Assembly: GCA_027600665.1 (NCBI GenBank)
Contig: JADGJL010000159.1
Location: 1 to 36,422 of the forward strand
Direction of reading: 5' to 3'
DNA: 36,422 nt
DNA from: Irineochytrium annulatum
Lineage: Eukaryota > Chytridiomycota > Chytridiomycetes > Chytridiales > Chytridiaceae
Each line of letters begins with the position of its first letter. Position 1 is the first letter of the stretch. The notes below the pieces were generated by a model. That model was not told where the DNA came from. It saw nothing but the letters and a program-made list of their open reading frames with translations, and ran no database searches. Positions 21,901-31,836 of the stretch are shown here, piece by piece. The position numbers were made by a program, and so were the translations under genes.

Positions 21901-24605
21901 CCGCTGGTTAACCCACTCCTTTGACGAGCCCGGGCGCTTAGCGGTGGCATGAGCATTGTTGATGGCTGTTCTCGATAACGTATCAGCGCCTCTATTCAAG
22001 GTCCCATCCTGGATGGACATGCTCCTCGCCGCCAGGATCGTCGGGGAGGGCGCGCCGACCGATGTCGGACTCCGCTGGGCATTCATGGCCGAGTGGATGA
22101 TCTCGGTGTCGATCTGACGCTGCGCCGGTAGAGCTACCGTGTTCGACATTTTGTTCAGCGCGCGGAACAGAGCCGTCTCCCCGCGGACGCTCCGTAAGGT
22201 CGAGCGCCGACGGTAGGACGTCCGCCTCTCCTCGGCCGTCATTGCGCTCACAGCAGGGGCGCCCGTTACCAGTGAGGTAGTGTCGGCCGGGTGCGCTTCG
22301 CTTAGCCGGTGAGAGTCCGGGTCCCGGCGTCCCGTGATGGAGTATATGGAGATGACGCCCTTCCCCTTGACCAATCGTTCCCCAAGACAGTTTCCGTCGA
22401 AATCTGGCAAATCATGGTGTCAGGAGCGCAGCCCGTCAAGGTGGTAGGCACGTACCGTTCCGGCATTCATCCCAAACCTGCTGCGTCACGATGATTTGTC
22501 CACCGGATGCAAGCGACAGCATCCTACTCGACGTATTTACCGTATCCCCGTAAACCTGACGCACACGTTAGCATTAAGGAAGTGACATCCCTCCTTTGTT
22601 ACCTCATAACTGAAGGTTTTCCTCCCAACGATGCCGGCAACGAGCGGACCTAGCGCAAATGTTAGCCATCCACTCGCATACAGCAGCTTGTTACCTATTT
22701 GTATTCCGAAAGCAACGTCCAATTTCAGCGCCAGCTTCTTTGCTGATGCGCCAGAAACGCTGTTCAGATCATACGTAAGCGGAGACTCAAACACCGCCCG
22801 GAATGCCAACGCCATGTCCAACATTGCCTGGAGGTGGTCGCTGTCGGAAAGACCTCCAACAATGAGAACTTTGCTGTGGATAGTCTACCGAGCGTCGTTA
22901 GCACAATGCAATCTGGTGAACCCAATGCATACCTTGATCCTTTCCAGCCCCTTGTACATCCCCCTAACTTCGTCCATTTGGTGGAATACCGAATTTAACA
23001 GCGTGACAGCCTCTCGAGTCGATCCCAGGCTCGCGGCAATCTCCTTATAGTTCTTCAGGTCCGCGAACATTACGGAGGCTGGCACACGTTAGATCGCGCC
23101 ATGCAATGAAGAAACGGAGTTCCAAAGAACCCACCGAAGGGAACACGCTCCGCTATCAGGTCGAAATTCCCCGTTCCAACCTCCTTTAGCTTCGTCACGA
23201 TAGTCCACGGCAACGTCAGCGAGAGAAGATACTCCGTCTTCTTGTTCTCATCCTGAATACCCTTCAGCCTCGACGCGATGATCTGAGTCTTGAGGTAGCG
23301 GATCCTCCGCTCCAGGTCGCCCTTGTACAACATCTCCACCACCAACGTGACGCAGATGACGATCGGCAAGGTATACACGACCACACCCTGCCACCCGAAC
23401 GGTCCCAGGTATATAATCACGGCCTTTATCACGCAGATCACGATGATGGTGACAACATTGATGAGGCGCTCCCAGTATGTAGCAGATAAGCCCGTCGTGA
23501 GGCAGGCGAGAATGATTGATATGCTTGCCGTTGAGCCGATTGGGGTCGGTGGCGACCCAATGTAAAACGTGTCAAACAGAACGGAGTTCATCAGGCCTAC
23601 TAGCTAAAATCCAAGACCCAGTATCAGAGGGATGCCACAAACGGAAGAAAGCAGATATCCGACGAAACTCACCTCCATCACTAGCAAGATCCATCTCGTT
23701 GCTCGTGAGTGAACAAACAACTCCACGAAGAACTTCCCCTTCTTGTTAAAGGTCAAGAAGGCGAACGCGCTGCAGAAGACGACTGCGAAGACGTAGAAGA
23801 CCAGTCTCGTGAAGATGATCGTGCCATCCAGGACCAAGAACGGAAAGTAGGCAATTAGGTAGAGGAGCAAGAACAATATCGACACTCTGAGCTGGACAAT
23901 ACGGTTCGGCAGCAACATGGTTCGAAGATAAAGCTCCTCCATCCGCGATGACCGAAACTGCAGCGTCGTCATTCGAAGGTATTGCTTCAACGTGTCCAAG
24001 TCGGTGTTGGCGAAGAGGCCCTCCTTCGTCTCGAACGGGCTAATCTCGTCGTCCTCCTCGTCCTGCCCCATCCCGGGCATCAGCCCACCGCCCTTCCTGA
24101 TGGGCGAATTCTTGACCTCGGACGATCTCGGCCCGTTCTTCACCTTCAGGATAGACAGGTCGGAGACCAGCATCCCGCTCCTGAACTTCTCCGCTGAAGA
24201 GTTCCCTATCTTCTCCGCCGGCAGCGGCACCTCGGCCGTCGTAAGGAGGTAGTGCATAACCTGGGAGCCGCACCACCGCAGGAACGACAGCGACCTCAGT
24301 CGCGCGGAGGAAGTGGACGGACGCGTCGCCGGCGTCGCCGGCGTCCTTGGCGCCACGGTTTTCGTAGTTGCGATGCCCGTCGAGGCCTTCTCGAACCCGT
24401 CCGGTGAGGAGACTGGAACCACGCGCGCGTTTCTGAGGGTGGCCGGGCTCGCAGGATCCATGGGCACGGCGGTGAAATCGTTGTTTCCCGTAGCGCCCGC
24501 GCCGGGGGTGGGGCCAGCTCTGGGCTGGGGCCTTTGCGTTGTTGTAGCGATCACTGGCCCTGTCCCCGCCTGCGGCGGCGGCTCCGGGGCCACCTTCCGT
24601 GACAT
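18955..24605 (-). CDS. Transmembrane class III adenylyl cyclase, catalytic halves in inverted order
   Basis: Makes cAMP from ATP at the membrane (family role). Ten exons (24605-23673, 23603-23135, 23078-22933, 22884-22603, 22555-22456, 22403-21767, 21711-19666, 19609-19491, 19432-19190, 19142-18955; 5,163 nt) give 1,720 aa. Layout: disordered N-terminus (1-200), six TM segments (about 241-435), cyclase domain 1 (about 465-660), long disordered linker with an acidic tract, six TM segments (about 1308-1470), cyclase domain 2 (about 1525-1705). Domain 1 has D474 (FADLKNY), the adenine-type Lys K516 (ERIKTI), Ser520 in place of the second metal Asp, E610 in place of the adenine Asp, and N617/R621 (GDTVNTSSRM). 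Domain 2 has both metal Asp residues, D1535 (HMDIAGFT) and D1579 (TIGDAY), but Ile1660/Lys1664 where Asn/Arg should be. One composite active site is expected. ATG 24605 is preferred for its gatccgccATG context; ATG 24740 would add 45 residues. Confidence 0.88.
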
Positions 24606-25194
24606 GGCGGATCCCGGGCGAGTAAGCGGTGCGCGTTCGCGCGACAGGAGATTGCAGCAGAGGACGCCGGTTGACGCAACTCGATGCAATGCGATTCCAG
24701 GGCCAGCGCGATAATCAGGCTCCCCGCGCTCCGCTGACAACCGATTTGCAAACTCGCGGCCATCTCAGCGACAACGATCGACATTGGGATTTGCACGCAG
24801 ACTCCGACCCGCGGGGATCTGAGATGGGCGTTGGGAGGTTTGCTGGAGAAGATTGGCAGCGGCGTTTGGGCGGGTCAATTCTGCGAGCGAAGTCGACAAG
24901 TCGCGACCATTCGTTTCAGGTTGTTTCATAGTATAGGTCGTTGCAACCATCTGCATCGAAACATTTGCGAAGCAAGCAGGTAAAAAAGGGGGGACGGTCA
25001 AACTAATTTAGCGCGTCGTTCCACCCGTGCCGCGCCGCGTTGGAAGTCGAGGCTGAAAGCCCTACACGCAGCAACATCCCGCACGCCGCCATCTGGCAGA
25101 GCAACGTGGCCACACGCGACCAGCATCACCGTCGTGCTGACCGAAGACGCCGTCAGCTGGAAGGATACCACCGTCCGCCGATCCGCGGAAATGG
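24606..25194. promoter_or_regulatory. Divergent promoter region, cyclase / LRR-SAM genes
   Basis: About 590 bp separate the divergent start codons. The part beyond 24740 is clearly non-coding on the minus strand. I searched the plus strand for a signal-peptide exon for the LRR gene and found none with a hydrophobic core. Confidence 0.4.
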
Positions 25195-27112
25195 ATGGTG
25201 AGCGTCCTTCATATGAGTCAACACCTCAACGCGCCTTGCATCGAAGACTGCTCTGTCGTCAGCTTTCTGGTCGCCGGGGCGAACCCCTTGCTGCCGCCCG
25301 TTCCTCAAGGGGCAGGCACCTGTTGCCGGTACAAACTCGGAGGCTCTAACGGCATTTTCTGCGATCAAACTGGAAGAGTAACGGCCATGTAAGTAGCCCG
25401 CTGGCCTGGAACGAGTCCACTAATCCTTCGCAGCGTACTCGAATCCGCGACTTTGACGGGGTCGATTGATGGCCAGTCTTTGTTATCCTTGTCCTTGCTG
25501 AAGCAGCTGTAAATCTCCTCTTGCATCGTCTTCATCCTAAATAGTTGCCAGGGATTTATCAAATAACAAGCTGACGGGACCTTTACCACCGGAGCTTGGA
25601 CAACTTGTAACATTGAACTCGCTGAATCTGCAAAACAACTACCTGACTGGAACGGTTCCAAACACCTTCCAGCAGGTTTTTCAACGAGGCGCATTTATGT
25701 AAATATGCTCATCTCCATTTCGTATTTCTTTCTCCTCGTCTTCCCGAGTATCGAGCTGAAAGCCCTTTAGCAATCTCAAGACGAACTGCTTCTCCCCCGG
25801 TGGCTTCTCAATAAGTTCTGCGGCCCAAATCCGCTCGGACTGCGCGTCCTTCGCACCGCCAGTTCTACAATCGCCGGCACAAATACCTTCACTTATGGCA
25901 ATGGCAACAAATCCCTCTATCACCCCTGTTCTGCCGCAGCCGATAGCCCCTGTCATGATCGCTACAAATGACGTGTCCACTTCAACAGCATCGATTATCC
26001 TGTCCGCGCCCCGCAGTTCCACCGTGTCGCGTCCGGTGGTGGGGACATTTTCAACCCGCTCAGCCACCATCAACATCTTCAGCGCCATCCCACCTTCTCT
26101 CCAAGCATCCACCGCCGTCTCGTCACCGGCAACCATCGCCACCGATACCTCAGCCACCTCCTCAATGAGCCCCCACTGGAACACTGTCGCCACTGCCATC
26201 GCCGCCTCCGCGCTCCTTCTCCTCGTCCTCCTCGCCGTCTTTCTTGTTCGTTACCGCCGCCGACGCGCAAACCCATATACCGGCCTCCGGGACGACGAGA
26301 AGACGGCCGCGTTTAGCTCCCGCCCCCATCGCGCGTCGAGGCTTCCCGCTACCAAAGTGCGCCGGTTCTCGTCGCTGGAGCAAGCAGTCGACCCCGTCGT
26401 CGCGTCAACCCCGCGTTCGCGCTCGCCGACCGCTCGCTCGCCATCGTCGAGTCTCCACTTCATAGATCTGCCTTTCGGGACGGAGGCGAAGATGCTGGTG
26501 GTCGGTTCTTCCTCAACAACGAAAGGTCCTGCACGGGCCTACTTTGGCGGAGCCTCGGGCTCCTCGAAGTCGAACGAGATGGCGGACTTCTCGTCAAAGT
26601 CTGACATGATGGTGGACGACTCCAATGAGTCGTCAGTGCTCGACGAGAAGCTCTCGCTCCCGGACATCCGAGCACACAAACGGAGCAGCGCCAAATCGGA
26701 GGCGGCCTTGGCGTCGCTTGTGGAAGGCTGGTCTGACCGTTTCCGTGAAGCCACTGACGGCGAGGGCGAGGCCGGTGGGGACGTAACGGGTTGGGATGTC
26801 GCCAGGGTTGTGCGGTGGGTGATGGGGATGAAGTTCCAGCAAGAAATCGCCACGGCGTTTGAAGGTTTGTAACCGCATTTTCTAGTCCCACTTCAAGTTG
26901 CCTACTAAACGCGATTTATTATTATTACCCTTGTAGCGAATGGCATCGATGGGCCCGCTCTCCTACAGCTGAATAGCGAAACGATGAGGTCCAGGCTTGG
27001 CATCTCGTCTGCCTCGGCAAGGGATGTTCTTTTATACTCGATCGGAAGGCTCCGAAATCCTCGCTCGTCGGAGATTTTAGCGCCGCCATCGTACAATGAT
27101 ATTAACCTGTAA
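25195..27112 (+). CDS. LRR - transmembrane - SAM domain receptor-like protein
   Basis: Likely a single-pass surface receptor or scaffold with no enzyme domain. Five exons (25195-25388, 25434-25508, 25552-25698, 25771-26864, 26937-27112; 1,686 nt) give 561 aa. An LRR N-cap (DC at about 17-18, then [19 protein letters not shown]) leads into leucine-rich repeats: [20 protein letters not shown] and [18 protein letters not shown]-cap NCF...C follows. A Ser/Thr/Pro-rich stalk comes next, then one TM segment (about 278-298) with the stop-transfer RYRRRR. The cytosolic tail is Ser-rich and ends in a SAM domain (about 480-548) from [12 protein letters not shown] through [11 protein letters not shown] to [19 protein letters not shown]. 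The 43-nt intron 25509-25551 is set by the perfect LRR register it restores. The 5' end is uncertain: no signal peptide is visible, and ATG 25191 with a 49-nt intron ending before 25247 also reads into the N-cap. Ligand and partner are unknown. Confidence 0.8.
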
Positions 27113-27547
27113 TATCTATCGCTTCTCCTTTCTCGATCACAGGGGTTCCTTGACCCTAAATACGTTCATTTCGATATTGTAATACTAATCACGCGAATAA
27201 TTTCTCTCCTTGCATTCGTAAATACATCACACCTTGGTTATACTTTGTTAATGATGCGTGTCAGGATAATGCTTCGTAGCTGGAATTTTCACCATACCAG
27301 ATCACGCCGGTGATTTATCTCATCGAATTGCTCCGGAGGCAAGAACCAAAGAGAGCAACAGGCAACCTCTTGCTTACCTTGGCAAATGGGATCACTGGCA
27401 CCATACCAACTGAACAAGATAGATAAGTACAATGTAATCACAAGCACGACCAAATTTGTACGAAAGGGCAAACGGTGTGAATGCAGCTGCTGGTAACTAA
27501 GGTAGGATACAATAGTAGAAAACCAACACATTTAACACATTCCACAC
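27113..27547. other. Convergent intergenic region
   Basis: AT-rich DNA between the 3' ends of the LRR-SAM gene (+) and the SLC44-like gene (-). An 80-codon minus-strand ORF at 27289-27531 shows no family signal and probably lies in 3' flanking sequence. Confidence 0.5.
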
Positions 27548-29530
27548 TTAAAAATCGATCTCTTCCCCCGTCGGCTCTTCCGCTCCCCTGAAGCGGTACG
27601 TCCTCTCAAGAGCCTCAAATAATTCAGGCCGCGTTCTCTTCACAGCGGCCGGGTCCTCGGCCCTATGTCGAAAATATAGTTAATCTTCACCACGGCAAGG
27701 AGGAAGGCAAAACACTTACAAACAAACGTAGGTGCAAACGACGGCGGCCCTGAGCACAGCCCCAACGACAACGACGCTCGGCAGCGCCATAATAACAAAC
27801 AGTACCATGCAAGTCCACACGAAATACCCATCCGACGGCAGCCCCAACAGCCCACCAAACAGCTTCACTGTCACATACCCGAAGAACCCACCCAAGCCCC
27901 CAATAAGCCCACATGCGCCGATAACGACGATATTGAACGCCCCCCGCTGCGCCACATCTCCCATCCCCTTCTCCCTCATCAGCCTGTGCGTCGCGGCCGC
28001 GGACGCGCAGTATGGTGATCCGTAGATGGCCATGTACGCGAACGCAAACTCGCTGAGCAACTGCGCGAGCCACCGCAGCGCGTCCCCAAGTGGGGCGCAA
28101 GCTACGGCGCATTTGCCCCTCAGGCCCGTGGCGACCGGTTGCGGGTGCTCAGGTTTCGGACGGGCGAGGGGCTTGATCCATGAGAGGAGGCAGATAAGAA
28201 GGGAGCCGAGGCAGACGGATCCAAAGCTGGTCGTTGTGGCGCGGCGAGCGGAGGCGGTCACGGCGCCGCGGGTGGAGAGGGCGGGTACAGCTGTGGCACC
28301 GCCGAGAAGGTTGTCGCGAGCTGTAACGCCGGCGACGGTCATCTGGTTGACGGCAGCGATCACGGAGGATGCCCACAGCTGCAAATAAGCAATGTTACCG
28401 AATTGCTGCTAAACCGCACAAGATAACCACAGCTTACATGCGAGAACAAAAGGTAGGCGACCGTGAGGCCATACCCATTTGCGACGTCGGGTTCCCCATC
28501 CTTGTCAACGCTCACAAATGTCAAGGTCGCACCCATGAGAGACAGCCACCAGAGGCACGACTGCGAGTACATGGCCGTCAGGCAAAGAACGGCTGCAAAA
28601 ATGGTCCCAGGCTCTTTTCGAATAACATCGGCGGCCGCCTGGAATAGATGAGGGATCGTGCGGGCCTCGGCCGACCATCTTATGTGTCGCAAATCACGTT
28701 AACACATAAGGCAAGATGCAATCGAGTCCCTCACCTCCACACCATAATGCCGAACACGGCGAACAGGCCGCCATACAAGAAAACAGCCGCCCATCTGCCC
28801 CAGATAAGTGCCATCAACGCCCAGACGGCCAACACGCCCCCCGTCCACAGCACCGACGCCGCGATCGTCATGCTCGCCTTCTTTCTTAAGCAGACTACGT
28901 ATCCCGCCGTCAACCCACATCCGACCAACATCGACATCACCCAGATGAAAATAAGCGAGTTGAACGGGATCTCCCAATGCGGTCCCCTCGGTCCGCCGTC
29001 ATCGCCGTCGTCCACGTCATCGTCGATTCCGAGGGGCAGCAGCTGCAGGCCCACGAGGTAATACGGCGGCCGGCCCTCGCGCGGGTTTGGACTCAGGTCG
29101 TTGAGGAGCTTGAAGAAGCGAGAGAAGTTGAGGAAGCCGTACAGAGAAAAGAGGAGAGTCGGGATGTAGTGCAGAAAAAAGAGGATCGCGAACCACTTGT
29201 CTGTTTGGTCAATGAGCGAGATAGTGTTTAACAATCCCGAAGTCGCGACAGAAGCAGGATTAAGCACTCACCCTGGTAGACTGTGGTCGGTTGAAACCAC
29301 CTGGCGAAAGAAGGGTATCAGTACGGCGTATACGCGGTAAACAAGGTGTGGAGGTGTGCTCACTTTGGGTTTGCCCCGGTCCGCATCGTCTCCGTTTCCT
29401 CGTCGTAGTCCAGCAAGCCGGCGCCGTCGTCGTCATCCGCGCGGTTGAGGCTCAGGTCCGCATGATAGGGCGGCGCGGCCCCGAGGTCGGCCGCCTCGTC
29501 GCCATTCGTCCACGGATGCTCAAGATCCAT
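27548..29530 (-). CDS. Choline-transporter-like protein, SLC44/Pns1 family
   Basis: A multi-pass membrane protein of the CTL family; animal members carry choline or ethanolamine, while yeast Pns1 has no proven substrate. Six exons (29530-29364, 29300-29272, 29200-28735, 28678-28438, 28378-27720, 27662-27548; 1,677 nt) give 558 aa, close to Pns1 length. An acidic cytosolic N-terminus (about 55 aa, DDDDGAGLLDYDEE) precedes WFQPTTVYQDKWFAILFFLH, the usual first membrane segment. About ten hydrophobic segments follow. The C-terminal block has the family signatures SFGSVCLGSLLICLL and FAFAYMAIYGSPYCASAA. A short tail ends in GEEIDF. Exon 2 is only 29 nt, yet phases on both sides match. ATG 29530 is the first Met of exon 1; the longer frame upstream would need a GTG start. 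Substrate cannot be read from the sequence. Confidence 0.85.
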
Positions 29531-29616
29531 CACAGAGTTTTCATGCCAAGCAAGCAATGAGCCAACGCCGCCACTGCCCACTAGCTGGACGCTCCCCACT
29601 CGCTACTCCTCGGAAG

Positions 29617-29913
29617 ATGGCGGTGATGAGCTCGGCTGGAGAGGACGGGACCGCGTCCGGGATAATGCCGATCGGCCTGCAAGGTCGTAGTGTTTAGGTG
29701 GACTAACTTTTCTACTTCCAATAAGCATTGGCAATCCTTCAACGCCTCGTGCAACACGTCCGTAGCTCATGCGCCAAGGATTCGGCTCCTAAAGAGTTCC
29801 TGGCCGTGGGAAATATTGTTAGCTTGCAATTCTTCACTGCTTGTTGTGAATTGTTAATCTGCGATGCCCGCAGATGGCCTGCTCATTCATCGTCCTTTGC
29901 TGTCGGGCTTTGA
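29617..29913 (+). CDS. Possible small two-exon gene, divergent from the SLC44-like gene
   Basis: ATG 29617 opens a 67-nt exon (MAVMSSAGEDGTASGIMPI...) that ends at a GT donor. The 42-nt intron 29684-29725 has a GACTAAC branch site 19 nt before its AAG acceptor, and the joined frame continues (LAILQRLVQHVRSSC) to TGA at 29911. The product would be 84 aa with no recognised family. A further intron and a downstream exon are possible, because the frame ending at 30092 (INPEYNPEKGGIFVGNEGL) also looks coding. An overlapping minus-strand frame (29834-30088) competes. Only 86 bp separate this ATG from that of the SLC44-like gene. Confidence 0.35.
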
Positions 29914-30486
29914 GCTGTGGCAACTTTTCGGCTGTAAACGAGCACGCCGGATGAGCCGGACGGAGGGCATCCCGGTTGAGATTCAACTCTTGCATCGGAG
30001 TGATTAATCCCGAGTATAACCCAGAGAAGGGAGGCATTTTCGTTGGGAACGAAGGTCTCTCCTTACTCGGCAACTCGGCATCAGTCAACTAGTGGGCTTT
30101 TCGACGGAGCACTTTGGATGTTTGCAATTCGCACCTATACAGCCGACGACAATGATGAGCCCGTCTGACCGGCGCGAGCGATTTGGTTCACGGTGGAGGT
30201 TATGAAGTTGTGCGAGCATAGGGTCCCGGTTAAGTGTAGAGATAATTGCATGCAGTAACAGGCAACATGGGTCAGATGTGGAGAGTGGGGAAAAGCAACC
30301 CAAAGAAAAATACAAAGGATGGAAGGAAAGGGAGCCAGCTAATATAATCATCCGTCCCACTCATATCCGCCACCAGCACGTCCCCCCACCCAACCCTGGC
30401 CACAAGGGTGATAACAACCATGTAGTCGATCGTGCGGACGAGCAGCTCACGGCGGCACTTAACGTACGCGCCATTGATGACATACC

Positions 30487-30514
30487 TGTGAAGAAAATAC
30501 TGTGAAGAAAATAC
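30487..30514. repeat. Perfect 14-bp tandem duplication
   Basis: The unit TGTGAAGAAAATAC occurs twice in direct tandem (30487-30500 and 30501-30514) in intergenic DNA. It is probably a small slippage duplication. Confidence 0.8.
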
Positions 30515-30914
30515 GGTGGCGCAAAAAACCGCTGAAATGTTTACATTAAAATCCGTGACTTCGATGGGTAACCCGCCGTCGACGACGGCGCGAGATGAAC
30601 GCTCCCTCGCAATCATTGTAGCTTGCTATTTTGCGGGCGAAGTCCAAAGATGGCGGCCCTGTGCGATGACCAGCGTAGCTCGGCCTCGGTCGTTCATAAC
30701 TGGTCGTCGCGCCGGGTCAAGGTGTTATATTTGCTCCCATCCACGATGTGAACTTCTTAATATTCTTAGGGATCGGAGGAAGGAGAAGAATAGAGAACAT
30801 AAAAATCAAAAGCTTTGAAGGTCTTCGTAGATCGGCAGCGGAGGCCCTGGCTGGCGGCATGATACGCCTTTGGGCCGACGGCCGCATTGGGTTGGACGCG
30901 TGAGCCAGCCCGCC

Positions 30915-31037
30915 CAGGGTAATCTCACATCGACGTACGTCAGCAGGCTTTTACCCCTTGCCTCAACGTCATCACTCGGCGCCCGCCCCTTTTGGACTTC
31001 GCGCGAATTTCCTCAATATGACGTGAGGATTACCCTG
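30915..31037. repeat. Inverted repeat CAGGGTAATC(C)TCAC
   Basis: The left arm CAGGGTAATCTCAC (30915-30928) and the right arm GTGAGGATTACCCTG (31023-31037) are reverse complements except for one extra base. About 94 bp lie between them. Each arm adjoins an ACGT core. Position suggests a paired regulatory site in the upstream region of the PTP gene. Confidence 0.55.
30937..31024. promoter_or_regulatory. Cluster of three ACGTCA/TGACGT (CRE/ATF-like) hexamers
   Basis: ACGTCA occurs at 30937-30942 and 30966-30971, and TGACGT at 31019-31024. This is the half-site bound by CREB/ATF-type bZIP factors, including fungal Atf1-like proteins. Three copies within 90 bp, framed by the inverted repeat, suggest a control region. 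No binding is shown. Confidence 0.4.
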
Positions 31038-31836
31038 CCCACATCGCAATATTAGCGTAATTTTACCCTTGAGTCTCACTACTGCCACCTCGATATCTCT
31101 GTGTCTTGATATCGAGCTCCCGTTCTGATCTTGCGGGACCTCTCCGGCACCGAAAATCCCTCACGGCCGCCATCCCGTTGCGACCCTCGACATCGACAGC
31201 ATCGACCCGCTTTACCGCCACCTTTCCGGCGTCTTTCCGTCGCCGGCCGGCTTGCATCCTCCACCGTTCGGGCTCGGCTGCACCGTGGAGTCAGCTGGCA
31301 CTAGTGAACGCACTCCAGACGCCGATCTCTTCTGGCCTCCCGTCGCGCATCCCCGCGGGGCTGAGGCACACCCCCCAATCCAACCCCCGCATCCCCATCG
31401 CCGCCCCGAGCGTCCTCGATACAGCCCGGACCGCAGCACAGGATCAGCTGGATCAGGGGCTCCCGAAAGGAACACGGCGGCTTGACCGGGCGCGGGACCT
31501 GCTGGAGAAGACAAGGATCAGGAACGTCGAGAGGACATCCCTGACCGCCATCCCCGAGTGGCCGGCAATCTGGATCCTACCGTCAACGTCCACTCCGCAC
31601 CGCCTCGTGACGGAGAGCGGCTGAGGAACGACTCATCAACCGCGGATTCACCTTCTTGCTCACCGTCACCCTCCCCGACTCCATCGGCCTCGAGCGTATC
31701 GTTCAAAAGGCCCAGGAGCAGATCTTCGTGCCATACGAAGTCTTCGCTGCCGACAAAGCGGCCAAACGTTGCCTTCTCGAGCGGAGCCTTGGGGCCTGCG
31801 TTGGGGACGGGGATTGGGGCGGCTGGCTGGGTGTCT

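Larger units (their letters stand above)
29914..31836. other. Long mostly non-coding stretch upstream of the PTP gene
   Basis: About 1.9 kb without a confident gene. It holds a possible coding tail (to 30092), a 14-bp tandem duplication (30487-30514), an inverted repeat with ACGTCA/TGACGT boxes (30915-31037), and from about 31130 a GC-rich block in which all three plus frames are largely open. The latter may be 5' UTR or further exons of the PTP gene. Confidence 0.4.

Noticed and set aside
27289..27531. 80-codon minus-strand ORF with a hydrophobic stretch
   Set aside because: Hydrophobicity follows from AT-rich composition; located in the 3' flank of two convergent genes.
30272..30616. 114-codon minus-strand ORF with hydrophobic segments
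   Set aside because: Covers the 14-bp tandem repeat, has no recognised family and no splice context; left as non-coding.
29914..31100. Search for tRNA or other structured RNA in the long intergenic region
   Set aside because: No T-arm consensus with matching acceptor and anticodon stems was found by eye.
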